64,000 nucleotides of DNA, taken from Streptomyces sp. NBC_00461. Its GTDB lineage: Bacteria > Actinomycetota > Actinomycetes > Streptomycetales > Streptomycetaceae. The translations under genes were made by a program, and so were the position numbers. The stretch is from NCBI RefSeq assembly GCF_036013935.1, contig NZ_CP107902.1:1576001-1640000 (forward strand), given 5' to 3'. Positions 7,884 to 16,522 of this stretch are shown piece after piece (position 1 is the first letter of the stretch; each line of letters begins with the position of its first letter). The notes beneath the pieces were generated by a model. The model had not been told where the DNA came from, searched no databases, and saw nothing but the letters and a program-made list of their open reading frames with translations.

Positions 7884-8810
7884 ATGACCACCGCGACCGC
7901 GCCCCGGACCCCTGTCCGCGCCCCTGCCCGCCGCCCCGCTCTCGACTGGCGCCTGCGCTTCGGAGCCCTCTCCGCTATCTGGGGCTTCAGCTTCCTGCTG
8001 ATCAAGGTCGGCACGGAGGGGTACGCACCGTTCCAGGTCACCCTGGGGCGGCTGGTGTTCGGTACGGCGGTGCTCGCGGCGACGATGGTGGTGAAGCGGG
8101 AGCGGCTGCCGCGCGGGGCACGGACATGGGGGCACCTGGCGGTCGCCGCCTTCCTGCTGAACGCGCTGCCCTTCTCGCTGTTCGCCTACTCCGAGCTGAC
8201 CATTCCCTCCACACTGGCGGGCATCTGCAACGCGACCTCGCCGCTGTGGGGCATGGCCCTGTCCCTGGTCGCCCTCTCCGAGGACCGGCCCACGCGGGTC
8301 CGAGTCGCGGGTCTCGGTCTCGGGTTCCTCGGCGTTCTGACGGTCCTCGGCGCATGGCAGGGATTCAGCGGTCTGGACGCCAGGGGCACGGCGATGGCCT
8401 TGCTGGCGTCGCTGAGCTATCCGATCGGCTGGATCTACGTCCGCCGGACCCTGGCCGGAAGTTCCCACTCCCATCTGTCCATGACCGGTGCGCAGTTGTT
8501 GCTCGCGACGGCACAACTTGCTGTCGTCACACCGTTGTTCACATCGTTCCCGGTGCGTTTCGCTCCGGTGCCGCTGCTTGCGATAGCGGCGCTGGGGGCG
8601 CTCGGGACGGGCTTGGCCGTCCTCATCCAGTACGGGTTGGTCGCCGAAGTCGGGCCGACGACGGCGCAGATGGTCACCTACTTCATTCCGGTCATCGCCA
8701 CGGCGGCGGGGGTGGCGATCCTCGGGGAGTCGCTGCGGTGGTCGACTCCGGTCGGGGCGGTGGTGGTGCTGGCGGGGGCGGCTCTCACTCAGGCTCGGCG
8801 GGGCGCCTGA
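7884..8810 (+). CDS. DMT/EamA family exporter
   Basis: A 308-residue inner-membrane protein with about ten hydrophobic helices in two repeated EamA halves (first from about residue 22, FGALSAIWGFSFLLIK; second from about 150). EamA proteins generally export amino acids or other small metabolites. The ATG at 7884 is preferred; an in-frame ATG at 7848 would place the start inside the operator region. Divergent from the LysR gene, which probably controls it. Confidence 0.9.
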   Translation: MTTATAPRTPVRAPARRPALDWRLRFGALSAIWGFSFLLIKVGTEGYAPFQVTLGRLVFGTAVLAATMVVKRERLPRGARTWGHLAVAAFLLNALPFSLFAYSELTIPSTLAGICNATSPLWGMALSLVALSEDRPTRVRVAGLGLGFLGVLTVLGAWQGFSGLDARGTAMALLASLSYPIGWIYVRRTLAGSSHSHLSMTGAQLLLATAQLAVVTPLFTSFPVRFAPVPLLAIAALGALGTGLAVLIQYGLVAEVGPTTAQMVTYFIPVIATAAGVAILGESLRWSTPVGAVVVLAGAALTQARRGA

Positions 8811-8980
8811 CGGGGCGGGCGCCAGGGCCATGGGCACGGGGCGGGCCTCGGAGCCGTGCGCCCCTGTGGAATGCGGGGCGGCTCGTCGCACCCTCCACGC
8901 CGCGAAGCCGCACATCGATGGAGCCCAGCGCCCCTTGACCGGCTGCTCCATCCGCTTTCCGCTGCCGCTGCCGCCGCGGA

Positions 8981-10312
8981 CTACACGTAGGTCCGGGTCG
9001 GCGGTGGGACCAAGGCTTCCGCGATCGCGTCAGCCAAGGGGCCGACCTCCTCCGGCGCGAGGGTCGCGACCGTGATCCGGATGCCCGGACGGGCACTCAT
9101 TCTGAAGCGGGCGCCCGGGGCCACCGCCCACCCTCCGTGCAGCAGGCGGGCGACGGCGCCGGTTTCGTCGGGCACCGGGATCCAGACGTTCAGGCCGCTG
9201 CGGCCGTGGGCCTCGACGCCGCGCTGTGCGAGCGCGTCGATCAGCAGGTCCCGACGGTTGCGGTAGGCCGCCGCCACCGTGCGCGTGTCGAGTACGCCGT
9301 CGGCCCACAGCCGTACGACGGCACGCTGGGTGATACGGCTGACCCAGCCGGGGCCGAGGCGGTGCCGGCCGGCCACCCGGTCGACGGTGACGGGGTCGCC
9401 GGTGAGGACCGCGAGGCGCAGGTCGGGGCCGTAGGCCTTGGCGACCGAGCGCACGAACGCCCAGTGACGGGTGACGCCGGCGAGGGGGTGCAGGGGGAGG
9501 TCGACGATGCCGTGGCCGTGGTCGTCCTCGACGAGGAGGGTCTCCGGGTGCTCACGGAGGACGGCGCGCAGGGCACGCGCGCGCGTGGCGGTCACCGCGG
9601 CGCCGGTCGGGTTCTGCGCGCGGTCCGTGACGATCAGGGCGCGTGCGCCGGCCTCCAGGGCCCGCCGTACGTCGGAGGGCAGCGGCCCCTCGTCGTCCAC
9701 CCCCACCGGCGCCGTGCGCAGCCCGACCGCCGGGACGAGATCCAGCAGGCTGCCCCACCCCGGGTCCTCCACGGCGACGGTGTCCCCCGGCTTGAGATGC
9801 GCCGCGAGCACGCGCTCGATGGCGTCCAGCGAGCCGGACGCGACGGTCAGCGGACCCTCCGGCACCCCGTCGGCGTCCAGTGCCGCGCGCGCGATCCGCG
9901 CCAACTCCGGCTCCACGAGGGCGTCTCCGTACAGCACGGGCTCCCGGTCACCTTGCTCACCCGCCGCCGCGAACGCCTTCGCCAATGACGGCAGCAGCGC
10001 CGGATCGGGGTTGCCGTTCGCCACGTCCCGTACCCCTTCCGGCACATCCATCCGCGCGTAGTCACGCCCCGTGGTGGCCGGCTTGGACCGCACCCGGCTG
10101 CCCCTGCGCCCGGCCGTCTCGATGACCCCGCGCTCCCGCAGGATCCGGTACGCGGACGCGACCGTATTGGCGTTCACACCCAGCTCGACCGCCAACTCCC
10201 GCATCGGCGGCAGCAGTTGTCCCGGTTCCAGCTCGCCGGACCCCACCGCACGCTCGACGCTCGACGCAATCTCCGCTGCGCGTCGCCCCTCGATCCGATA
10301 TCCTTCTAGCAC
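8981..10312 (-). CDS. MocR family regulator (GntR HTH plus aminotransferase-like domain)
   Basis: A 443-residue fusion. Residues about 10-75 are a GntR winged HTH (LPPMRELAVELGVNANTVASAYR); residues about 90-440 are a fold-type I aminotransferase-like domain with NPTG (N234), EDDHG (D263/D264) and the PLP lysine K292 in SVAKAYGPDLRL. MocR proteins such as PdxR and GabR use bound PLP to sense their effector rather than to transaminate. It is divergent from a PPOX-family gene, with a 12-base palindrome in the 74-base gap. A PLP-related regulon is an inference from that neighbour. Confidence 0.9.
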   Translation of the reverse strand: MLEGYRIEGRRAAEIASSVERAVGSGELEPGQLLPPMRELAVELGVNANTVASAYRILRERGVIETAGRRGSRVRSKPATTGRDYARMDVPEGVRDVANGNPDPALLPSLAKAFAAAGEQGDREPVLYGDALVEPELARIARAALDADGVPEGPLTVASGSLDAIERVLAAHLKPGDTVAVEDPGWGSLLDLVPAVGLRTAPVGVDDEGPLPSDVRRALEAGARALIVTDRAQNPTGAAVTATRARALRAVLREHPETLLVEDDHGHGIVDLPLHPLAGVTRHWAFVRSVAKAYGPDLRLAVLTGDPVTVDRVAGRHRLGPGWVSRITQRAVVRLWADGVLDTRTVAAAYRNRRDLLIDALAQRGVEAHGRSGLNVWIPVPDETGAVARLLHGGWAVAPGARFRMSARPGIRITVATLAPEEVGPLADAIAEALVPPPTRTYV

Positions 10313-10323
10313 AAAGAAGATTA

Positions 10324-10335
10324 TGCACTAGTGCA
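10324..10335. promoter_or_regulatory. Perfect palindrome between the MocR gene and the PPOX gene
   Basis: TGCACTAGTGCA is self-complementary, and a related half TTGTGCTAG (minus strand, overlapping 10307-10315) lies 9 bases away. It sits 11 bases upstream of the MocR start and about 50 bases upstream of the PPOX start, where an autoregulating MocR protein would bind. Confidence 0.55.
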
Positions 10336-10386
10336 ATACACATCGCAACACGGACAGCAGCACCGCGCAGAGCAATGGAGATCGCC

Positions 10387-11073
10387 ATGCAGGGGACCCG
10401 GCAACAGCCGACGTCGCAGCCCACCGCCTACACGCCGACCGACCGCACCGTCCCCACCCGGTCCGCGGAGCGGGCGTCGTACGACAAGGACCTCGTCCAC
10501 GCGATACTCGACGAGGGCTATGTCTGTCATCTGGGCTTCGTCCGCGACGGGGCGCCGGTGGTGCTGCCGACGCTGTACGGGCGGGTCGGCGACCGGCTCT
10601 ACGTGCACGGCTCGACGGGCTCGCGGCCGCTGCGGATGACCGGCCAGGCCGACCCCGGGCTCCCGGTGTGCCTGACAGTCACCCATGTCGACGCACTGAT
10701 CCTCGCCCGGTCGGCCTTCCACCATTCGATCAACTACCGGTCCGTGGTGGTGCACGGCATCGCACACGACGTGACGGACCCCGAGGAGAAGCGGGCGGCC
10801 CTGGACGCGCTGGTGGACCACGTCGTGCCGGGCCGAGCGGCCGACTCCCGGCCCGCGAACAAGAAGGAACTGGCCGCCACCGCCGTGATCCGGCTCGACC
10901 TGAACGAGATCTCCGCCAAGCTCCGCACCGGCGGTGTGAACGACGAGCCCGAGGATCTCGCCCTGCCGCACTGGGCCGGCGTCGTCCCGCTGAGGAAGGG
11001 CTACGAACTCCCGGTGCCCGACGCCGACCTGGCACCCGGCACCGAGCTGCCCGACTATCTGACGGTGCGGTGA
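10387..11073 (+). CDS. Pyridoxamine 5'-phosphate oxidase family protein
   Basis: A 228-residue flavin-nucleotide-binding protein of the COG3467 type. After a Thr/Pro-rich head, LVHAILDEGYVCHLGFVRDG and a STGSRPLRM segment mark the split-barrel FMN-binding domain. Start ATG at 10387 is chosen because GGAG lies 6 bases upstream; an in-frame ATG at 10375 has no such site. Its stop overlaps the start of the PaiB-like gene (TGATG). Divergent from MocR. Confidence 0.87.
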   Translation: MQGTRQQPTSQPTAYTPTDRTVPTRSAERASYDKDLVHAILDEGYVCHLGFVRDGAPVVLPTLYGRVGDRLYVHGSTGSRPLRMTGQADPGLPVCLTVTHVDALILARSAFHHSINYRSVVVHGIAHDVTDPEEKRAALDALVDHVVPGRAADSRPANKKELAATAVIRLDLNEISAKLRTGGVNDEPEDLALPHWAGVVPLRKGYELPVPDADLAPGTELPDYLTVR

Positions 11074-11705
11074 TGCTGATCCATCCCTGGGACGCCGGTC
11101 GCGACGACGCCGAGTGGCAACAGTGGCTCTCCGTCCACGACTTCGGGCAGCTCGCCGTCAACGGCCTGCCGGGCGAGCCGCCGTACGTCCAGCCGCTCCA
11201 CTTCCTGTACGACGCCGAGCGCGGCGAGGTCCTCACCCACCTCGCCCGGCCCAACCCCCTGTGGCCCGCCCTGGAGGCGAACCCGGACGTCGTGCTGAGC
11301 GTGGTCGACGACTACGTGTACGTCCCCGGCCCCTGGCAGGCCCCGCCGGACGCCCCGTCCGAGCACGGCACGCCGACGAGTTTCTACGCGGCGGTCCAAC
11401 TCCGTTGCCGGGCCCAGGTGGTGGACGACCCGGCCGAGAAGGCGGAGCTGCTCAACCGTCAGGTCGGCCATTTCCAGCCGGACGGCGGATCGGCGCCGGT
11501 CGCGGTGGGCGAGGCACCGTTCGGCAGGCTCGTACCGGGCCTGCGTGGCCTGCGGCTCGACGTGGTCGACGTACACGCGAAGTTCAAGTACGCCAACCAC
11601 CGGCCGCGGGAGGTGCAGGACCAGGTCGTGGCTGGACTTGAGGCGCGCGACGGCGCCAGGGACACGTTGGCCCGGGAACACCTCCTGCGGCGGCGAGCCC
11701 GGTAG
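11073..11705 (+). CDS. PaiB-like FMN-binding negative regulator family protein
   Basis: A 210-residue PaiB-family protein: HPWD at the start, VNGLPGEPPYVQPLHFLYD in the first half and the C-terminal AKFKYANHRP that corresponds to the family KFKLSQNR signature. PaiB in Bacillus was described as a repressor of sporulation and protease genes but the fold is an FMN-binding split barrel without a clear DNA-binding domain. The ATG at 11073 overlaps the preceding stop by one base (a GTG three bases earlier is also possible), so the two flavin proteins are made together. Confidence 0.85.
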   Translation: MLIHPWDAGRDDAEWQQWLSVHDFGQLAVNGLPGEPPYVQPLHFLYDAERGEVLTHLARPNPLWPALEANPDVVLSVVDDYVYVPGPWQAPPDAPSEHGTPTSFYAAVQLRCRAQVVDDPAEKAELLNRQVGHFQPDGGSAPVAVGEAPFGRLVPGLRGLRLDVVDVHAKFKYANHRPREVQDQVVAGLEARDGARDTLAREHLLRRRAR

Positions 11706-11761
11706 CCGACGGCGCGGAGAGACCGGGGTACGGGTCCGGCGCGGGACTCCGCATCCGGGGC

Positions 11762-12706
11762 TCAGACGGGCACCGGGTCCTTCGTCGCCGCGCCTCGCGC
11801 CTCCGCGAGAGCCAGCCCGGCGACCGAGCCGAGCATCAGCAGTGTGCCCGCCATGGTGGCCGCGGTGAGCCGTTCACCGAGCAGGGCGACCGCCAGGATC
11901 GCCGCACCGACCGGCTCCAGCAGCATGATCACGGACACGGTGGCCGACCGGACGACGGCCGCGCCCGCGAAGTAGAGGCCATAGGCGAGGGCCGTGGGGA
12001 CGCTGGTGATGTAGGCGAGCAGCAACAGGGTCTGAGCCGGGTGGGCCGCAGGCGGGAAGAGCCCCTCGGCCAGGGCGAACGGCAACAGGCACAGGCTGGT
12101 CACCGCGAACGCCCCCACCGAGGTGTCGGACGCGTCCACTGCGCCGTACCGGCCCCACCACCGCGTGAGCAGGGTCATCACGCTGTACCCGGCCGCGGAC
12201 AGCAGGGCGAGCAGCACACCCGACGGGCGTACGGACGTGCCCCCGCCGCCGAGCACGAGCACCCCGAGCCCGGCCAACGCCCCGACGACAGCGGCCACGC
12301 CGCCACGGCCGAGCCGCTCGCCCATGGTGAGCCGGGCGCCGACCGCGATGAGCACGGGGCCGGCGCCCAGCGTGACGACGGTGGCGACCGCGAGCCCGGT
12401 GGCGGACACGGCCGCGAAGTAGGCCGTCTGGAACACGGCGAGCCCGACACCGGTGACACCGACCCGCAGCGCCCTGCGGCCGAGCGGCTCGCGTACGACG
12501 GTGCGGACGCGCGGGCGCAGGAGGCGGGCGGCGAGCAGCAGGACGAGACCGCCCGCGCACCGCCAGAAGGAGAGGACGGCACAGCCCATGTCACTGGCCC
12601 GGTAGACCAGGGAGGCGGCCGCGCCCGCGGTGCCCCAGGCGACACCGGCGACGATCAGGAAGAGCAGGCCTCGCCCGACGGGCAGGCCAGAAGCAGCATT
12701 CGACAC
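11762..12706 (-). CDS. EamA family transporter
   Basis: A 314-residue membrane protein with ten predicted helices in two EamA repeats (about residues 12-145 and 155-300). [16 protein letters not shown] near the start and [17 protein letters not shown] near the end are typical family sequences. It is followed on the same strand, 174 bases apart, by a second EamA gene, so the two probably arose by duplication or work in parallel. Substrate unknown. Confidence 0.9.
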   Translation of the reverse strand: MSNAASGLPVGRGLLFLIVAGVAWGTAGAAASLVYRASDMGCAVLSFWRCAGGLVLLLAARLLRPRVRTVVREPLGRRALRVGVTGVGLAVFQTAYFAAVSATGLAVATVVTLGAGPVLIAVGARLTMGERLGRGGVAAVVGALAGLGVLVLGGGGTSVRPSGVLLALLSAAGYSVMTLLTRWWGRYGAVDASDTSVGAFAVTSLCLLPFALAEGLFPPAAHPAQTLLLLAYITSVPTALAYGLYFAGAAVVRSATVSVIMLLEPVGAAILAVALLGERLTAATMAGTLLMLGSVAGLALAEARGAATKDPVPV

Positions 12707-12879
12707 GAAGAGTCTCCGCAGAGTGCAGAAGTTCGGAAGGGCCCGGCGTCAGCGGGGCCGTGGACTTCTTCTGCGGGCAGCACCGTCCACCCGACCAGGT
12801 CGGGCGTGGATTCCGGAGGGCCCGCCTCAGGCGGCCGGAGGCGGAAGGACGAGTGCGTTCGCATGCATGATTGCGCAGC

Positions 12880-13917
12880 CTATGCGGCTGTTTCGCGGGA
12901 GGACAACTGCCTTTCCGGGCCGCCGCTCGCCACCGGCTCCGAAGACACCTTGGCGGGGGCCGACGACTGGGCGATGAACGCGCCCACCAGGACGACCGCG
13001 CCGCCGACGATCTGCGGCGCCGAGAGGTGCTCGCCGAGCAGCACCCAGGCCAGGACGGTGGCAACAACCGCTTCCAGGCAGGCCACGACGCCTGCGACCT
13101 GCGGCGAGAGCCTGCGCACCGACAGCACACCGGTGACGTACGCGAGGACTGTGGCAACGAGGACGATCCAGGCCAGCAGGACGAGGGCGGGGACCGGGGT
13201 GCCGTCCATCTGCGCGGTGCCCGTCAGCACGGACCAGTCCATGGTCCAGGGGCGGGCCACGGCGGTCAGGACCAGGGCGCCGATCAGCAGGCCGTACGCG
13301 ATGACACCGAGCGGGTCGGGCGCGTCGTCGCCGGCGTCGCTGCCCTGGTCGGACAGGACGAAGTAGCCGACCTGGCAGCCCGCGGCGCCGAGCGCGAGCA
13401 GCAGGCCCACGGCGTCGAAGCTCAGTCCCGACCAGACCTCGACGACGCAGGCGAGCCCGCCGGCCGCGAGGAGCACGCCGAGCGCGGCGGCACGCGTCAC
13501 CGGGCGCCGCTGCACGAATCGGACCCAGCCGAGGACGAGGGCGGGCGCGAGGTACTCGACGAGCAGCGCGACCCCGACGGGTATCCGGGAGATCGCCGCG
13601 AAGTAGCAGGCCTGCACACCGGCCACGGCGAGCAGTCCGAACCCGGCGAGCAGGGCTGGGCGGCGACGCAGCAGGGCGCGGTGGCGCACGGCGACCGGCA
13701 GCATCACCAGGGCCGCACCGGCCACGCGCAGCCACACCACGTGGAGCGGGTCGAGCCCCGCCTCGATCAGCGGCTTCGCGGCGACACCGGATCCGCCGAA
13801 GGCGAGCGCGGAGACGAGAGCGAGGCCGAGCCCGACGCCCTTGCCACTGCCGACGCCACTGCCACTGCCACTGCCGTTCCGGCCGCCCCGCCGGCTCTCA
13901 GACGTATGCACCGGCAC
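12880..13917 (-). CDS. EamA family transporter (second copy)
   Basis: A 345-residue protein (start uncertain) with ten hydrophobic helices and two EamA halves; EAVVATVLAWVLLGEHLSAPQI marks the second. The N-terminus before the first helix is a Gly-Ser repeat encoded by tandem GCCACT hexamers (13843-13872). Candidate GTG starts are at 13917 and 13911; neither has a strong ribosome site, and a longer in-frame reading continues upstream to 14253 but has shadow-like composition. Probably an exporter of a small metabolite. Confidence 0.82.
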   Translation of the reverse strand: MPVHTSESRRGGRNGSGSGSGVGSGKGVGLGLALVSALAFGGSGVAAKPLIEAGLDPLHVVWLRVAGAALVMLPVAVRHRALLRRRPALLAGFGLLAVAGVQACYFAAISRIPVGVALLVEYLAPALVLGWVRFVQRRPVTRAAALGVLLAAGGLACVVEVWSGLSFDAVGLLLALGAAGCQVGYFVLSDQGSDAGDDAPDPLGVIAYGLLIGALVLTAVARPWTMDWSVLTGTAQMDGTPVPALVLLAWIVLVATVLAYVTGVLSVRRLSPQVAGVVACLEAVVATVLAWVLLGEHLSAPQIVGGAVVLVGAFIAQSSAPAKVSSEPVASGGPERQLSSRETAA

Positions 13918-14092
13918 ATGATGACAGCCAACGACAGGAGCGTCACCCCCGATGACACCTGTCTCAATGACTGGACGGGCTCCACGGCCCGGCGGCATCC
14001 GCTGCCCCTGGGGTCCGCGGCACCTCAGCAGCCGGCCGCGGTCGAGCGCTCGGCCATGGCCGGATGGCCCGATGGCCCGATGGCCCCACAGC

Positions 14093-14674
14093 TCAGCGGC
14101 CCGGCCGGCCCCACTGCGGGTGTCGTTCCTCGATGCGGGCCAGCACGGCGCTCGTCTCGATGCCGGCCCGGTCGAGGACCTCGACGGCCCGTGCCTGTGG
14201 GTCGACGACGATCGCGGCGAGGAGGTCGATTCCGCCGGCCGGTTCGGGGCCACGGGCGGCGGCGCGGTCGCAGGCGTGGTCCATCGCGCCCGCGGCCAGC
14301 GGCGAGAAGGTCTCGGACTCCGTCACCGCGGGTACGGCGCCCGAGTCCTCGACGGAACCCTGCCAGCGCAGGCCGTAGCCGATGCTGCGCTGCACCAGGT
14401 AGCCGAGCAGCCGGGCGATCTCGGGCCCGTCGTCGAAGACGCCCCGCACCTCGGGGTCGTTCTCCACGAGCGAGTGCAGCAGATGGGCCGTATCGATCTG
14501 GCGGTCCCCTCCGCGCACGGCCCGGCGGCGCGCACCGGACACCACCGCTGCCAGCTCGGCGCTGAGCCTGGCATCGTTGTCCGCGCGGGGACCGACGGCC
14601 TGCTCACCGAACGACTGCGGAGGGATACGGGGTTGCACAACCCCAACCCCATCAGTCTCTTCGCCTCCGGTCAT
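14093..14674 (-). CDS. Stand-alone Clp N-terminal domain protein
   Basis: A 193-residue protein made up mainly of a Clp_N (ClpA/ClpC N-domain) repeat pair: RQIDTAHLLHSLVENDPEV (about residues 58-76) and the second helical repeat FSPLAAGAMDHACDRAA. It has no AAA+ ATPase module. Such proteins may act as adaptors or decoys for Clp unfoldases or bind damaged proteins. The ATG at 14674 has a weak ribosome site of its own and overlaps the stop of a possible 16-codon leader. Confidence 0.8.
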   Translation of the reverse strand: MTGGEETDGVGVVQPRIPPQSFGEQAVGPRADNDARLSAELAAVVSGARRRAVRGGDRQIDTAHLLHSLVENDPEVRGVFDDGPEIARLLGYLVQRSIGYGLRWQGSVEDSGAVPAVTESETFSPLAAGAMDHACDRAAARGPEPAGGIDLLAAIVVDPQARAVEVLDRAGIETSAVLARIEERHPQWGRPGR

Positions 14675-14721
14675 CCCCGAGGGGAAGCATTTCGGCGTCC
14701 CACACAGAGTGGACTCGGCAA
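14671..14721 (-). CDS. Possible 16-codon leader peptide coupled to the Clp_N gene
   Basis: A very strong ribosome site AAGGAGGAG (14729-14737) has no long gene behind it. Eight bases on, a TTG codon at 14721 opens a 16-codon frame (LPSPLCVGRRNASPRG) whose TGA overlaps the ATG of the Clp_N gene as ATGA. The layout suggests translational coupling. It is equally possible that the ribosome site is a coincidence or serves an unrecognised start. Confidence 0.35.
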   Translation of the reverse strand: MPSPLCVGRRNASPRG

Positions 14722-14838
14722 GCTGGAATCTCCTCCTTACGGATGAGATCAGGCCGTTTTACCCGCAGGGGCGTGCGCCGCCTTGCCGCGCGCCTCGCGC
14801 GCAACCGCGGCGCGCCCGTCGGACGTCCCACCAGGTGC

Positions 14839-15027
14839 ATGGAGAGCAGGTCCTGGCTGGTGTCCCTGCCGGCCGTCGACGGCAAGCAGTACGTGTACCG
14901 GGTGTACGCCCCGGAGGACGCACTGCCCGCCGACCTGTTCTGGGACGCCTGGCACTGCCACGACGAGAGCGCCTTCCCGCGCGCATGGGATCTCTTCGAC
15001 GCCGCGGTGATACGCCGGATCGGCTGA
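14839..15027 (+). CDS. Small conserved-looking hypothetical protein
   Basis: A 62-residue protein rich in aromatic and acidic residues (YVYRVYAPEDALPADLF, then WDAWHCHDESAFP). ATG at 14839 has a CAGGTG site 3 bases upstream; an in-frame ATG at 14743 would add 32 arginine-rich residues. The body has normal streptomycete codon bias and does not look like a shadow. Function unknown; no signal or membrane segment. Confidence 0.6.
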   Translation: MESRSWLVSLPAVDGKQYVYRVYAPEDALPADLFWDAWHCHDESAFPRAWDLFDAAVIRRIG

Positions 15028-15177
15028 AGCCCTCCCCACCGATTCCTCCGGCAACCTTGCGGCATTCATTCCAGCCGAACCATCCTCCACAATTCCTGAC
15101 GGTTCATCAGTATTGAATGTTGCGACCCCTGCGGCTACTTTCCGCGACACCGAAGCCCGACACGAAGGGGTGGTCGC

Positions 15178-15606
15178 ATGACCGAAGTCAGCGCGGAGGC
15201 TCGTATCGGGGCCCCCGCCGAGAAGGTGTGGGCACAGCTCACAAACTGGTCCGCGTACGGCGAGTGGAACGCGACCCACACCAGCTTCCCCAAGGGCGGC
15301 CCCGACAGCCTCGAAGTGGGCGGGACCTTCCAGGAGAACATGAAGCTCATGGGCTTCCCGGCCGAGGTCGAGTGGACCATCGAGGAGCTGGAACCGGGCC
15401 GGGTGTTCGGCACCCGGGGCAAGGGCCCGATGGCCGTGAGCGTCGCCAACCGTTACACGCTGACGCCCGACGGCGACGCCACAACGGTCCGCATCGACAG
15501 CGAGTTCACGGGCGCCGCCGTCTCGCTCATGGCGGGCAAGCTCAAGGACTCGGCGACGGCCGCGCTGAACGAGTCGCTGCGGAAGCTGGCCGGGCTGGTG
15601 GCCTGA
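15178..15606 (+). CDS. SRPBCC family (polyketide cyclase/CoxG-like) protein
   Basis: A 142-residue START/Bet v1-type ligand-binding protein. The pattern IGAPAEKVWAQLTNWSAYGEWN at the N-terminus and a long C-terminal helix (DSATAALNESLRKLAGLV) form the usual lipid-binding cavity fold. Such proteins bind hydrophobic ligands and include CoxG subunits and aromatic cyclases; no partner gene is nearby. A strong shared terminator separates it from the PadR gene. Confidence 0.87.
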   Translation: MTEVSAEARIGAPAEKVWAQLTNWSAYGEWNATHTSFPKGGPDSLEVGGTFQENMKLMGFPAEVEWTIEELEPGRVFGTRGKGPMAVSVANRYTLTPDGDATTVRIDSEFTGAAVSLMAGKLKDSATAALNESLRKLAGLVA

Positions 15607-15673
15607 GGCCGCGCGAAAGCCGCAGCCACGGCAGATACCGCGGACACGCGGACACGCGGACACCGCAGACACG

Positions 15674-15707
15674 AAGGCGCCCCGTGGATCGCTCCACGGG
15701 GCGCCTT
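15674..15707. terminator. Bidirectional terminator between SRPBCC and PadR genes
   Basis: A perfect 15-bp stem (AAGGCGCCCCGTGGA / TCCACGGGGCGCCTT) around a 4-base loop, lying between two converging genes, with a T run on the plus strand side. Confidence 0.9.
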
Positions 15708-15726
15708 CCTCACGGCGGGGAGGCCG

Positions 15727-16365
15727 TCAGTCCTCGTCGGCGAGGATCAGATACAGCTTCTTGCGGGCTTCGTTGATGACGGTCAGCGCCTTCTCGCGCT
15801 GCTCCTTGCTGCCGGTCTTCCAGACCTGGCCGAAGGCCTCCATCAGACCGAAGCCGGCCTGCCGGATCTCACCGAGCGCCTCGAAGTCGATACCGCGGGA
15901 GGCTTCCTCCCAGGGCGCGTCCGGGCCCTCGTCGGCCGCCACGCGGCCGGACTCGGTGAGGGAGAACAGTTTCTTGCCACCCTCGCTCGCGCTGGCGATC
16001 AGGCCTTCGTCCTCCAGCAGCTGGAGGGTGGGGTACACCGAACCCGGGCTGGGCTTCCACGCCCCGCCGCTGCGCTCGGCGATCTCCTGGATCATCTCGT
16101 AACCATGCATGGGCCGGTCCTTCAGCAGGGCCAGGATCGACGCTCGTACGTCGCCCCTCCGTGCCCTGCCGCGTGGTCCGCCACGCCCTCGAGGGCCCCA
16201 GGGGCCCGGACCGAAGCCGGGGCCGCCGAAACCGAAACCGGGGCCGTGACCGCCGCCCGGGCCACCCGGCCCGAAGGGGCCGAAGGCGCCACGCCGACCC
16301 TCGAAACCACCCCGGCCACGAGAGCCGGGTCCACCGTGTCCACGTTCGAATCCATGGGGACGCAT
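15727..16365 (-). CDS. PadR family transcriptional regulator with glycine-rich head
   Basis: A 212-residue PadR regulator. Residues 1-70 are an unusual Gly/Arg/Phe/Pro-rich stretch (runs such as GPGGPGGGHGPGFGFGGPG), followed by the winged HTH (RASILALLKDRPMHGYEMIQ... GSVYPTLQLLEDEGLI) and the C-terminal helical dimerisation region. The ATG at 16365 has GGAG 8 bases upstream and is preferred to GTG at 16374. The promoter carries a palindrome over the -10 box, so it is probably autoregulated. No obvious target transporter is adjacent. Confidence 0.9.
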   Translation of the reverse strand: MRPHGFERGHGGPGSRGRGGFEGRRGAFGPFGPGGPGGGHGPGFGFGGPGFGPGPWGPRGRGGPRGRARRGDVRASILALLKDRPMHGYEMIQEIAERSGGAWKPSPGSVYPTLQLLEDEGLIASASEGGKKLFSLTESGRVAADEGPDAPWEEASRGIDFEALGEIRQAGFGLMEAFGQVWKTGSKEQREKALTVINEARKKLYLILADED

Positions 16366-16407
16366 CGCAATCACTCCATTCCATCGTTGATCTGTCGCGA
16401 TGCGTCA

Positions 16408-16436
16408 ACGATATATCGGAATAGTTCGCATGACAA
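16408..16436 (-). promoter_or_regulatory. padR promoter with overlapping palindrome
   Basis: On the minus strand, -35 TTGTCA (16431-16436) and -10 TATCGT (16408-16413) are 17 bases apart, matching the main vegetative consensus. The self-complementary CGATATATCG (16409-16418) covers the -10, a good place for autorepression by the PadR protein. Confidence 0.6.
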
Positions 16437-16522
16437 GAGTCGACTGGAAGTCGGCAGAAGGAAGGGCCCGACCCCAGGTCAGGGCCGGGCCCGCGGGCGC
16501 TCGGTGGGCGCTCATTCAGCGG

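Noticed and set aside
10387..11705. PPOX and PaiB-like genes considered as pdxH
   Set aside because: Sequences lack the full PNPOx signature and fit the wider flavin-binding split-barrel family instead.
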